DNA from: Streptomyces sp. NBC_00442
Lineage (GTDB): Bacteria > Actinomycetota > Actinomycetes > Streptomycetales > Streptomycetaceae
Direction of reading: 5' to 3'
Length of the DNA: 64,000 nucleotides
Assembly (NCBI RefSeq): GCF_036014195.1
Contig: NZ_CP107918.1
Location: 4,402,001-4,466,000, forward strand
Below, piece by piece: positions 42,672 to 50,247 of this stretch (positions are counted from its first letter, which is position 1; each line of letters starts with the position of its first letter). The position numbers were made by a program, and so were the translations under genes. The notes beneath the pieces were generated by a model. It worked only from the letters and a program-made list of their open reading frames with translations, was not told the origin of the DNA and did no database searches.

Positions 42672-44965
42672 GCAGCCCCATTCCGCTGGACCCTTCGATC
42701 GCCCCGCCCGGCACCCGCAACTTCCGGGACGCCGGCGGCATCCCGGCCGACCAGTGGCACGCCGACCAGAACGGCGAGACCCTCGTGCCCACCCACTGCT
42801 GCTTCTGCGGGGTGCAGTGCGGCATGTATCTGCGCGTCGACCGCGCGGGCAAGGTGTTCGGGGTCGAGCCGCGCAACCACGACATCAACCGGATGCGCCT
42901 GTGCCCCAAGGGCATCAACGCCTACCAGCAGGTCAACCACCCTGACCGGCTGACCGCGCCGCTGATGCGCCGCTCCCGCGACGAGCCCTTCCGCGAGGTG
43001 TCCTGGGACGAGGCACTCGACTTCACCGTCGCCGAGATCCACCGCATCCAGGGCGCCCACGGCAACGACGCGTTCGGGCTGCTCGGCGGGGCGAGCCTGT
43101 TCTCGGAGAAGACGTACCTGGTCGGCAAGTTCGGCCGGGTCGCGCTCAAGACGCGACACGTCGACTACAACGGCCGGCTCTGCATGGTCTCCGCGGCCGG
43201 CGCCAACAAGCTCGCCTTCGGCATCGACCGCGCGGGCAACCCGTTCTCCGACATCCTGCTCACCGACTGCCTCCTGATCGCCGGGTCCAACGTGGGGGAG
43301 TGCTTCCCCGTGATGACCCAGTACCTGTGGGGCGCCCGGGACCGCGGCGCCTCGCTGATCGTGATCGACCCGCGCGAGACGGCCATCGCGCGAACCGCCG
43401 ACATCCACGTCGCCCTCAAGCCCGGCACGGACGCCGCCTTCTTCAACGCCGTACTGAACGTCGTCATCCAGGAGAACCTCGTCGACAAGGAGTTCCTCGC
43501 CGAGCACACCACCGGCTGGGACGAGGTGCGCGCCGCCGTCGCGGACTGCACGCCCGAGTGGGCCGGTGACATCTGCGGGATCCCGGCCTCCCAGGTCGTC
43601 CAGGTCGCCCGTGCCTTCGCCGGCGCCGACCGGGCCATGGCCTGGCACGCGCGCGGGATCGAGCACCATTCGCAGGGCGTCGAGAACTGCCTGACCGTCA
43701 TCAATCTGTGCACGGCCACCGGCAACCTCGGCAAGCCCGGCGCCGGTTACGGCACCATCACCGGCCAGGGCAACGGACAGGGCGGACGCGAGCACGGGCA
43801 GAAGTCCGACCTGCTGCCCGGCGGACGCTCCATCTCCAACCCGGAGCACCGGCGCCAGATCTGTGAGATCTGGGGCATCGAGGAGACCGAACTCCCGCCC
43901 GCCGGAACCTCGATGATGGAAATGGTCTGGCAGATGCAGCGCCAGGAGATCCGCGGTCTGATCGGCATCTGCAACAACCCGTTCGTGTCCCTGCCCAACT
44001 ACGCGACGGTCAAGGACGGTTACGACACCCTTGAGTTCCATGCCCAATTCGACTTCTTCCTTTCCGAGACCGCGGCCAACGCGCACGTCGTCTTCCCCGT
44101 GACCACCTGGGCCGAGGACGAGGGCGTGATGGCCAACGCCGAGGCGCGGGTGGTCAAGCACAACAAGGCGCAGGAACCACCCGCCGGGGTGCGCACCGAC
44201 ACCTGGGTGATGTGCCGGCTCGCCGAGCGCCTGGGCGTGGGCGACAAGTTCAGCTATCCGGGCTCGCGCGAGGTGTTCGAGGAGCTGCGCATCGCGTCGG
44301 CCGGAACCGTCAACGACTACTACGGCATCACCTACGAGCGTCTGGAGGAGACCGGCGGTATCGCCTGGCCCTGCCCCTCCACCGACCATCCCGGCACGCC
44401 CCGCCTGTTCGAGGGCGGCAAGACCGCGCACCCGGACGGCAAGGTCCATATGCAGGTCGTCGAGTGGCACCCGCCGATGGACCCGTACGACGAGGACCAT
44501 CCGATGTCGCTCACCACGGGCCGTACCGTGGCCCACTTCCTGTCCGGTAACCAGACCCGCCGGCTCGGCGCGCTCGTCGAGCAGACGCCGCGGCCCTGGG
44601 TGGAGGTCCACCCCTCGCACGGCTTCCGCAACGGCGACCCGGTGCGGGTGGTGACCCGGCGCGGCAGTGAGGTCTTCCCCGCCCTGGTCACCGAGGCCAT
44701 CCGCCCCGACACCGTGTTCATCCCGTACCACTGGCCCGTCCCCACGGCCGCCAACGCGCTCACCATCGACGCCCTCGACCCCCGTTCGAAGATCCCCGAG
44801 TACAAGGTGTGCGCCTGCCGCATCGAGGCCGCCGACCGGATCGACGAGGTGCCGGCGCCGCCGACCGCGCCGGGCCACACGGCGTATCCGGCGACCCAGG
44901 TCTCGCGCACCGACCCCCTGCCCCCCACGTCCCCGCAGGGCCGTGGCACCGCGGAGAGGAGCTGA
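42668..44965 (+). CDS. Molybdopterin oxidoreductase catalytic subunit, Nap/Nas nitrate-reductase-like
   Basis: 765 residues from GTG 42668. An N-terminal [4Fe-4S] motif Cys44-xx-Cys47-xxx-Cys51 ... Cys79 (RLCPKG) is followed by bis-MGD domains. The likely Mo ligand is Cys172 in NGRLCMVSAAGANK. In Nap/Nas nitrate reductases the ligand Cys is followed by Met, whereas formate dehydrogenases have Cys/Sec followed by His, so nitrate is the better guess; formate dehydrogenase remains possible because pyruvate formate-lyase is adjacent. GQGNGQGGREHGQK and the C-terminal MoPterin domain (LTTGRTVAHFLSGNQTRR, HGFRNGDPVRV) are intact. There is no Tat signal, so it acts in the cytosol. Confidence 0.88.
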   Translation: MSSPIPLDPSIAPPGTRNFRDAGGIPADQWHADQNGETLVPTHCCFCGVQCGMYLRVDRAGKVFGVEPRNHDINRMRLCPKGINAYQQVNHPDRLTAPLMRRSRDEPFREVSWDEALDFTVAEIHRIQGAHGNDAFGLLGGASLFSEKTYLVGKFGRVALKTRHVDYNGRLCMVSAAGANKLAFGIDRAGNPFSDILLTDCLLIAGSNVGECFPVMTQYLWGARDRGASLIVIDPRETAIARTADIHVALKPGTDAAFFNAVLNVVIQENLVDKEFLAEHTTGWDEVRAAVADCTPEWAGDICGIPASQVVQVARAFAGADRAMAWHARGIEHHSQGVENCLTVINLCTATGNLGKPGAGYGTITGQGNGQGGREHGQKSDLLPGGRSISNPEHRRQICEIWGIEETELPPAGTSMMEMVWQMQRQEIRGLIGICNNPFVSLPNYATVKDGYDTLEFHAQFDFFLSETAANAHVVFPVTTWAEDEGVMANAEARVVKHNKAQEPPAGVRTDTWVMCRLAERLGVGDKFSYPGSREVFEELRIASAGTVNDYYGITYERLEETGGIAWPCPSTDHPGTPRLFEGGKTAHPDGKVHMQVVEWHPPMDPYDEDHPMSLTTGRTVAHFLSGNQTRRLGALVEQTPRPWVEVHPSHGFRNGDPVRVVTRRGSEVFPALVTEAIRPDTVFIPYHWPVPTAANALTIDALDPRSKIPEYKVCACRIEAADRIDEVPAPPTAPGHTAYPATQVSRTDPLPPTSPQGRGTAERS

Positions 44966-44973
44966 CGCCCGCC

Positions 44974-45576
44974 ATGATGGGCAGAACGATCTTCATCGAC
45001 CCGGGGCGCTGCATCGGCTGCCAGGCCTGTGTGTCCGCCTGCCGCGAGTGCGATTCGCACCGCGGCAAGTCCATGATCCATCTCGACTATCCCGACGAGG
45101 GTCATTCCGTCGCCTCCCTCCCGACCGTCTGCATGCACTGCGAGGACCCGGTCGCGCCGTGCGCCGAGGTGTGTCCCGCCGACGCGATCCTGGTGACCGC
45201 GGACGGTGTGGTGCAGCAGGCCGACACCACCCGCTGCATCGGCTGCGCCAACTGCGTCAACGCCTGCCCCTTCGGCGTGCCGAAGATCGACCTCCAGGCG
45301 AAGCTGCAGATGAAGTGCAACCTCTGCTACGACCGCACCGCCTACGGCCTCGCCCCCATGTGTGCCACGGTCTGCCCCACCGGCGCGCTGTTCTACGGGA
45401 CCGTCGAGGAGCTGCGCGCCGAGCGCCCCGGGGTCCAGGTGGCCGACTCCTTCACGTTCGGCGATGTCGTCGTCTCCACCGGCGTAGCCATGGTCGTGCC
45501 CGCCGACAAGGTCCAGTGGCCGGTGCCCGGCGGCCTCCCGATCGTCGAGGTCAACGGGAAGGACGTCAGCCGATGA
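44974..45576 (+). CDS. DmsB/NrfC-like ferredoxin subunit with four Fe-S clusters
   Basis: 200 residues. Four cysteine groups: CIGCQACVSACREC (Cys13 onward), CMHCEDPVAPCAEVC, CIGCANCVNACPFGV and CNLCYD...CATVCPTGA. This is the pattern of the electron-transfer subunits of the complex iron-sulfur molybdoenzyme family. No signal peptide, so it is cytosolic beside the catalytic subunit. GAGAGGAG stands before the ATG; its stop overlaps the Rieske gene start (ATGA). Confidence 0.92.
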   Translation: MMGRTIFIDPGRCIGCQACVSACRECDSHRGKSMIHLDYPDEGHSVASLPTVCMHCEDPVAPCAEVCPADAILVTADGVVQQADTTRCIGCANCVNACPFGVPKIDLQAKLQMKCNLCYDRTAYGLAPMCATVCPTGALFYGTVEELRAERPGVQVADSFTFGDVVVSTGVAMVVPADKVQWPVPGGLPIVEVNGKDVSR

Positions 45577-46226
45577 GCGTCACCGACCAGTCGCCGGCCG
45601 CGCCCGACCCCGCCGCGGACCCCGCCCAGGCCGCCCTCCGCGACCGCATCGCCGCCGATTCCCTCACCACCCGTCGTGATTACCTCCGCATCGTGGCCAC
45701 CGTCTCCGGCGGCCTCGCGGTGGGCGGCCTCGCCGTGGCCGGGGGAGTGCTGCACCGGCACGGAGACGGCGACGGCCCGCCCGACGCCAAGCGCGTGGCC
45801 CCCGTGCTCGCCCCCGGCGAGTCCGTCGCCTTCCGCTTCCCCGGCGAGGACGACCGCGCTGTTGCCGTCCGCCTCAAGGACGGCACCCTCGTCGGCTACT
45901 CCGCGGTCTGCACGCACCTGGCCTGCGGGGTGCTGTGGCGCGAGGACCGGGGCGCCGACGGCGAGCTGTACTGCCCGTGCCACGAAGGGGTCTTCGACGC
46001 CCGCACCGGAGAGGTCACCGCGGGGCCGCCGCCGCGTCCGCTGCCCAAGGTGGCCCTCGTGGAGGAGGCCGACGGCAGTGTCTGGGCGGTGGCCACGGCC
46101 CGCTCCGGTGAGAGCACCAAGGACGCCATGTGCCGCGAGTTCGCCGGCACGCGTCCCGATCTGGCCGGCCGCATGGGCTGCCCCGCCGCCGGCGCCGGGG
46201 CGGCCGAGAGGAGCGAGCGGACATGA
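45573..46226 (+). CDS. Rieske [2Fe-2S] protein with Tat-type membrane anchor
   Basis: 217 residues. An N-terminal TTRRDYLRIV twin-arginine motif and hydrophobic helix suggest Tat export and anchoring. Rieske ligands are Cys113-x-His115 and Cys134-xx-His137, with disulfide cysteines Cys118 and Cys136 (CTHLAC and CPCHEG). A further Cys pair (MCRE, MGCPA) lies at the C-terminus. A Rieske subunit is not standard in nitrate reductases or formate dehydrogenases of the Nap/Nas class, so its presence suggests a distinct electron route. Four-base overlaps on both sides make it an integral operon member. Confidence 0.92.
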   Translation: MSVTDQSPAAPDPAADPAQAALRDRIAADSLTTRRDYLRIVATVSGGLAVGGLAVAGGVLHRHGDGDGPPDAKRVAPVLAPGESVAFRFPGEDDRAVAVRLKDGTLVGYSAVCTHLACGVLWREDRGADGELYCPCHEGVFDARTGEVTAGPPPRPLPKVALVEEADGSVWAVATARSGESTKDAMCREFAGTRPDLAGRMGCPAAGAGAAERSERT

Positions 46227-46891
46227 GCCCCGACGACGAGGCCCGCCCCGGGCCCGAGGACCATGCGCACTCCGGGCCCGACGACCTGCCCGGCCGTCAC
46301 CGGCCCGCCCCCGGCGATCCGCCCGACCCGCACGGGCACGGCGGCTTCGGCGGTGCACCGGGCCCCGACGGCCTGCCGGGGCCCGGCGGCCACACCGGCC
46401 CCGGGCGGGCGGGGCGGCCGGGTGGGCACCCGGGTTCCGGGCCGGCAGAGCCCGGCGGGTACTCCGCTTCCGGGAATGCCGGGCCTGGCGGGCACTCCGG
46501 TTCCGCGGGGCGCGCGGGACCCGGCGAGGACCTCGCGGGTCCTCCGCGGCCCGCGTACACCCCCGGCTCCGCCCAGCCCCGGCTCAACCGGCCGGTCCAC
46601 GAGCGCTATCCGCAGATCCGCCCGACCAGCGGCTACGGGGACCCCCGGACCCGGCACACCGGGCCGGGGCCGGGCGCGGGCAGCGAGCAGGAGCCGGAGC
46701 GATCCTCGAAGCTGACGGCCCGGCTCGTGCTGGCGATGACCGTGGTCATCGGCCAGCTGTGGGGGCTGACGGTGGTGGTCAACGAGTGGATGCGGGGCAA
46801 CACCGGCACCGCCTGGTGGGGCGCGGGGTTCCTGTGTCTGTCGTTCCTGGTGGTCCTCGGCCTGTGGGCACTCGACCCCAAGGACCGTTGA
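46223..46891 (+). CDS. Small membrane protein with Gly/Pro-rich N-terminus, last gene of molybdoenzyme operon
   Basis: 222 residues from ATG 46223 (ATGA overlap). The first ~150 residues are Gly/Pro/His/Asp-rich and disordered, with collagen-like GPxG runs. Two helices follow (LVLAMTVVIGQLWGLTVVV and WWGAGFLCLSFLVVLGLWAL). It may be a membrane anchor for the oxidoreductase. No family recognised. Confidence 0.75.
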   Translation: MSPDDEARPGPEDHAHSGPDDLPGRHRPAPGDPPDPHGHGGFGGAPGPDGLPGPGGHTGPGRAGRPGGHPGSGPAEPGGYSASGNAGPGGHSGSAGRAGPGEDLAGPPRPAYTPGSAQPRLNRPVHERYPQIRPTSGYGDPRTRHTGPGPGAGSEQEPERSSKLTARLVLAMTVVIGQLWGLTVVVNEWMRGNTGTAWWGAGFLCLSFLVVLGLWALDPKDR

Positions 46892-46945
46892 GCGGGGGCT
46901 GCCCGACGGGGCGGCCGGCGCCGCGGCCCGCCGTACCCTGGAGGC

Positions 46946-47161
46946 ATGAGCACCGCCCCCGCCCCCGGACCGCGTGACCGGGATTCAGCGCCCGAGGAGC
47001 CGTCCGAACCGAAGCCGAAGCCGAGGCTCGTGTTCGACGATCCGCTGGACCAGCAGTCGTCGGACGACACGGACTGCGGGTGGGGCGAGCGGCCGGCGTC
47101 CGCGAACAGCGCCGCCGACCTGGCCCGGTTCCTCGACGAGAAGCCGCCCCACCACATCTGA
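46946..47161 (+). CDS. Small conserved-type acidic protein
   Basis: 71 residues with an ordered-looking tail (RPASANSAADLARFLDEKPPHHI) after a Pro/Glu/Lys-rich start. GGAGG precedes the ATG. No signal or membrane segment. Small proteins ending in DLARFLDEKPPHHI-like tails occur in Streptomyces, but the function is unknown. Confidence 0.65.
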   Translation: MSTAPAPGPRDRDSAPEEPSEPKPKPRLVFDDPLDQQSSDDTDCGWGERPASANSAADLARFLDEKPPHHI

Positions 47162-47206
47162 GCCGTCGGGGCCGGCGCCCTCCGGTCCGTGTCGGCCGGC
47201 CTCGTC

Positions 47207-47237
47207 CGAGCCGGATGGGCCCACCCCATCCGGCTCG
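47207..47237. terminator. Convergent terminator between small gene and mscL
   Basis: CGAGCCGGATGGG and CCCATCCGGCTCG are perfect 13-bp arms with loop CCCAC, centred between plus-strand stop 47161 and minus-strand stop 47250. Confidence 0.85.
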
Positions 47238-47249
47238 CAGGGGCCGCTG

Positions 47250-47780
47250 CTAGAACTCCACACCCGGCCCGGATCCCTGGGCCGGACCTTGGCCGGGGCC
47301 CGAGCCGGGGCCCGTGCCGAAGCCGGGCGCGGAGCCCGTGCCGGGGCCGCGCTGGGCGACAAGGGCGTCGCGGATCTCCTTCAGCACCTCCAGCTCGCTG
47401 ACCTCCATCGTCTCGCGCACTCCTTCCTTCGCGGCGTCGTGCCGGGCCCTCTTGGCCAGGATCCTGGCCATCGGGAGCACCATCAGGAAGTACACGACGG
47501 CAGCGGTGATGAGGAAGTTCAGGATCGCGCTGAGCACCCCGCCCCAGAGGATCTGGATGCCCGCATCGGCGGTGCAGGGGCCCTTCAGGCAGGAGGTGTA
47601 GCCGTCCAGGTCCTTCGTGCCGAACGCGCCGACCAGCGGGTTGATCACTCCCTTCACCACGGAGTTCACGATGGTGGTGAACGCGGCACCGATCACCACG
47701 GCGACAGCCAGGTCGATCACGTTTCCGCGCATCAGGAAGGCCTTGAAGCCGGCCAGCACGCTCGTCTTGTCCTCGGTCAC
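47250..47780 (-). CDS. mscL: Large-conductance mechanosensitive channel MscL
   Basis: 176 residues from GTG 47780, seven bases after AAAGG; a GTG at 47831 would add 17 residues without support. The MscL signature FLMRGNVIDLAVAVVIGAAFTTIVNSVV opens helix 1. Helix 2 is ILNFLITAAVVYFLMVLPM. The channel releases solutes on hypo-osmotic shock. The periplasmic loop carries a Cys pair (SCLKGPC), and the C-terminus ends in an unusual Gly/Pro/Ser-rich tail (~30 residues). Confidence 0.93.
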   Translation of the reverse strand: MTEDKTSVLAGFKAFLMRGNVIDLAVAVVIGAAFTTIVNSVVKGVINPLVGAFGTKDLDGYTSCLKGPCTADAGIQILWGGVLSAILNFLITAAVVYFLMVLPMARILAKRARHDAAKEGVRETMEVSELEVLKEIRDALVAQRGPGTGSAPGFGTGPGSGPGQGPAQGSGPGVEF

Positions 47781-47903
47781 CAATGGGCCTTTCTTCGCAA
47801 GTGCAGGGGGCGGAGCAAACTCCTGCGCCACCTTGGCCAGCGCGGACGGGCGCTGTCCAATCCATGCACGCGAACTGGTGACTTGACCGCTCGGCCGTAC
47901 GAA

Positions 47904-48704
47904 TCAGCACAGCGTCACCGCCAGCTTGGACGTGACCCCCGCACCTGCCAGCACCCGGGCCGTCTCGCGGGGCACGGCGAGGACGACGAGTGCCCCCGCG
48001 TCCGGCGAAGCACCGCCCGTCCTCGGAACTCCCTTGACCCTGACGCCGGTTGCCACCACGCGTGCCGCGTCCGAGCCCGGAGAGGGCGAGTTGGCGGACG
48101 CGATCACATCGACCCGGTCGCCGGGTCGCAACAGCCGTACGGTTTCCGCGTCCGCGATCCGTACCGGGGCCGACACGGTCGCGGCCTCCCGCGCCGGCCC
48201 GCGCCCACGTGGTGCGGGGGCCGCCGCCGGGGCCGCCGCAGGGTGGGTGCGCTCGGCCGCCTGGGGGCTGGAGACGGCGAGGGCCGCGGCCGTGACGGCG
48301 AGACCCGCGGCCACCGCACGCCGTCGCCTGCGCATCGCACGGCGCAGCCCGTGCCGCCCGCCACGCACCCGCAGCGGCGGGAAGAACGGCACCGCGCCGG
48401 GCTCGGGCGCGGGTACGGGAGGGAGGAAGGGGAGGCGGTAGGGCGCGGAGAAGGAGGAGAAGGAGGGGGGTGGGGGCGGAGGAGTGGGGGGAGGGCCACA
48501 GGTGGACGAGGCTGCCGAGGCGGCACAAGGGGTCGACCCGGGTGCGAGGCCGGGTACGGTCGCGGGCTGCGGTGTGGACGCGGGTGCGAGCCCGGGTGCG
48601 GGTGCGGGCCTCGGTGTGGACGCGGGTGCGAGCCCGGGTGCGGGTGCGGGCCTCGGTGTGGACGCGGGTGTTCCGGGCCCGGGGGCTGTGCGGTCTGCGG
48701 ACAT
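47904..48704 (-). CDS. SAF-domain protein, CpaB/RcpC pilus-assembly-like
   Basis: 266 residues from ATG 48704 (GTG 48713 is an alternative). The N-terminus has three copies of a 14-residue PAPAPGLAPASTPR-type repeat encoded by 42-bp DNA repeats (48571-48670), then a Pro/Ser-rich segment, a membrane helix (AVAAGLAVTAAALAV) and a C-terminal SAF/CpaB-like domain: VSAPVRIADAETVRLLRPGDRVDVIAS. CpaB proteins help assemble Flp/Tad pili, but no other tad genes are nearby, so the role here is unclear. Confidence 0.75.
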   Translation of the reverse strand: MSADRTAPGPGTPASTPRPAPAPGLAPASTPRPAPAPGLAPASTPQPATVPGLAPGSTPCAASAASSTCGPPPTPPPPPPSFSSFSAPYRLPFLPPVPAPEPGAVPFFPPLRVRGGRHGLRRAMRRRRRAVAAGLAVTAAALAVSSPQAAERTHPAAAPAAAPAPRGRGPAREAATVSAPVRIADAETVRLLRPGDRVDVIASANSPSPGSDAARVVATGVRVKGVPRTGGASPDAGALVVLAVPRETARVLAGAGVTSKLAVTLC

Positions 48705-48936
48705 CGTGATCACTGCCGATCGTGGAGTGCCTGTGCTGCTCGGACGCTCCTCACGATCCCCCGTCCCGCGAGATCTCGCCGGGGCCTGTGGACCGCCGCC
48801 CGCTTGTGGACAACTCCCTCACCCGGACCGGTAGTTCACGTACCCGCGCGGGGGCTCGGCGGAGATCATTCGCTCACCGCTCGGTGGAGCCCTCCGCACC
48901 CGCCTCCCCCCCCCGGAAATCACGGCAGTTCGCTAC

Positions 48937-49770
48937 TCACGGCAGTTCGATGCCCAGGTCCCACCCGTCGTGCGCGTGCGTGCACAGGCAGGTGCGGTTC
49001 TCGGTCGTGGGAAGGGCCGCGACCGCGTCGAAGAGCACCTCGCGCAGGCGCGCCACGTTCTCGCCGAACACGCGCAGGACCTCGGTGTGCGAGACGCCCT
49101 CGCCGGTCTCCGCGCCGGCGTCCAGGTCGGTGACCAGGGTCATCGAGGTGTAGCAGAGGCCCAGTTCGCGGGCGAGGACGGCCTCGGGGTGGCCGGTCAT
49201 GCCCACTACCGACCAGCCCATCGCCGCATGCCACTGCGACTCGGCGCGGGTGGAGAAGCGGGGGCCCTCGATGACGACCATGGTGCCGCCGTCCACGGCC
49301 TGCCAGCCACGCCCGTCGGCGGCGGTGAGGGCCGCCTTGCGGCCGTCGGGGCAGTACGGGTCGGCGAAGGTCGTGTGCACCACGTTGGGGACGGTGCCGT
49401 CCGGCAGGGGCAGCCCGTCGAAGAAGGTCTGGGTGCGGGCCTTCGTGCGGTCCACCAGCTGGTCCGGCACGAGCAGGGTGCCAGGACCGTACTCGCGGCG
49501 CAGGCCGCCGACCGCGCACGGGCCGAGGACCTGGCGTACGCCGACGGAGCGCAGCGCCCACAGGTTGGCGCGGTAGTTGATGCGGTGCGGCGGCAGATGG
49601 TGGCCGCGGCCGTGGCGGGGCAGGAACGCCACCCGGCGGCCGGCGATCTCGCCGAGGAAGAGTGAGTCGCTGGGCGAGCCGTAGGGGGTGTCCACCTGGA
49701 CCTCGGTGACGTCCTCCAGGAACGAGTAGAAGCCCGAGCCGCCGATGACGCCGATCTCTGCGTTGGTCAT
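48937..49770 (-). CDS. S-methyl-5'-thioadenosine phosphorylase (or related purine phosphorylase)
   Basis: 277 residues from ATG 49770. PNP-family type 2 marks: IGVIGGSGFYSF, LPRHGRGHHLPPHRINYRAN, and GGTMVVIEGPRFSTRAES with the purine-binding MGWSVVGMTGHPEAVLARE. It splits methylthioadenosine with phosphate to adenine and methylthioribose-1-phosphate in methionine/polyamine salvage. Substrate choice among MTA, inosine and guanosine cannot be fixed by reading alone. The 232-bp gap beyond its stop contains a likely promoter for the SAF gene. Confidence 0.9.
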   Translation of the reverse strand: MTNAEIGVIGGSGFYSFLEDVTEVQVDTPYGSPSDSLFLGEIAGRRVAFLPRHGRGHHLPPHRINYRANLWALRSVGVRQVLGPCAVGGLRREYGPGTLLVPDQLVDRTKARTQTFFDGLPLPDGTVPNVVHTTFADPYCPDGRKAALTAADGRGWQAVDGGTMVVIEGPRFSTRAESQWHAAMGWSVVGMTGHPEAVLARELGLCYTSMTLVTDLDAGAETGEGVSHTEVLRVFGENVARLREVLFDAVAALPTTENRTCLCTHAHDGWDLGIELP

Positions 49771-49805
49771 GCCGGTCACACTAACGGTGGTCCGGTACGC
49801 CAAAA

Positions 49806-49828
49806 CCCCCGCCGTCGGACGGCGGGGG
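49806..49828 (-). terminator. Intrinsic terminator after fmdB-like gene
   Basis: On the minus strand CCCCCGCCGTC pairs with GACGGCGGGGG and is followed by TTTT, a classical stem plus T-tract. It lies 18 bases after the stop at 49847. Confidence 0.85.
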
Positions 49829-49846
49829 CGGTGCGCAGCGGTGGGG

Positions 49847-50179
49847 TCAGGCGGCCGGGCTCGCGCTCGACGAGGACGACGAGGACGAGCCGGAACTCGA
49901 CGCCGCGGCCGGCTTGGAGTCCGAGCCCGACGACGACTTGGCCGTCGACGAGGAGGACCCCGACGAGGCGGACGACGACGCGGGCGAGCTGCTCGACGAC
50001 GCGCCGCGGCTGTCGTTGCGGTAGAAGCCCGAGCCCTTGAAGACGATGCCGACCGCCGAGAACACCTTCTTCAGGCGTCCGTCGCAGTTCGGGCACACGG
50101 TCAGGGCGTCATCGGTGAACTTCTGCACCGCCTCGAGGCCCTCGCCGCACTCGGTGCACTGGTACTGGTAGGTCGGCAC
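49847..50179 (-). CDS. FmdB-family zinc-ribbon protein with Ser-rich tail
   Basis: 110 residues from GTG 50179, following GGAGGAAG. The zinc ribbon uses two CxxC pairs: YQCTECG and VCPNCDGRLKKVFSAVGIVFKGSGFYRND. From residue ~60 onward the chain is almost pure Ser/Ala/Gly. FmdB proteins are small putative regulators of unknown mechanism. A CIRCE-like element overlaps the region just before the ribosome site, so heat-shock (HrcA) control is likely. Confidence 0.9.
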   Translation of the reverse strand: MPTYQYQCTECGEGLEAVQKFTDDALTVCPNCDGRLKKVFSAVGIVFKGSGFYRNDSRGASSSSSPASSSASSGSSSSTAKSSSGSDSKPAAASSSGSSSSSSSSASPAA

Positions 50180-50190
50180 TTGTCTTCCTC

Positions 50191-50217
50191 CTGGCACTCT
50201 CACTCGATGAGTGCTAA
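50191..50217. promoter_or_regulatory. CIRCE-like HrcA operator upstream of fmdB-like gene
   Basis: CTGGCACTC-N9-GAGTGCTAA: the right arm matches the CIRCE consensus (TTAGCACTC-N9-GAGTGCTAA) perfectly, the left arm 7 of 9, with exact 9-base spacing. It lies in the expected 5' leader position, next to the ribosome site. Confidence 0.75.
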
Positions 50218-50247
50218 CGACGGTCCATAGTGACGTATTCCTCGGGA

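Noticed and set aside
42668..44965. Formate dehydrogenase as the primary call
   Set aside because: The Mo-ligand cysteine is followed by Met, not His, so a nitrate-reductase-like call was preferred; formate use is kept as an alternative.
47904..48704. Part of a Tad/Flp pilus locus
   Set aside because: Only the CpaB-like protein is present; no TadA ATPase, TadB/C or prepilin gene in the window.
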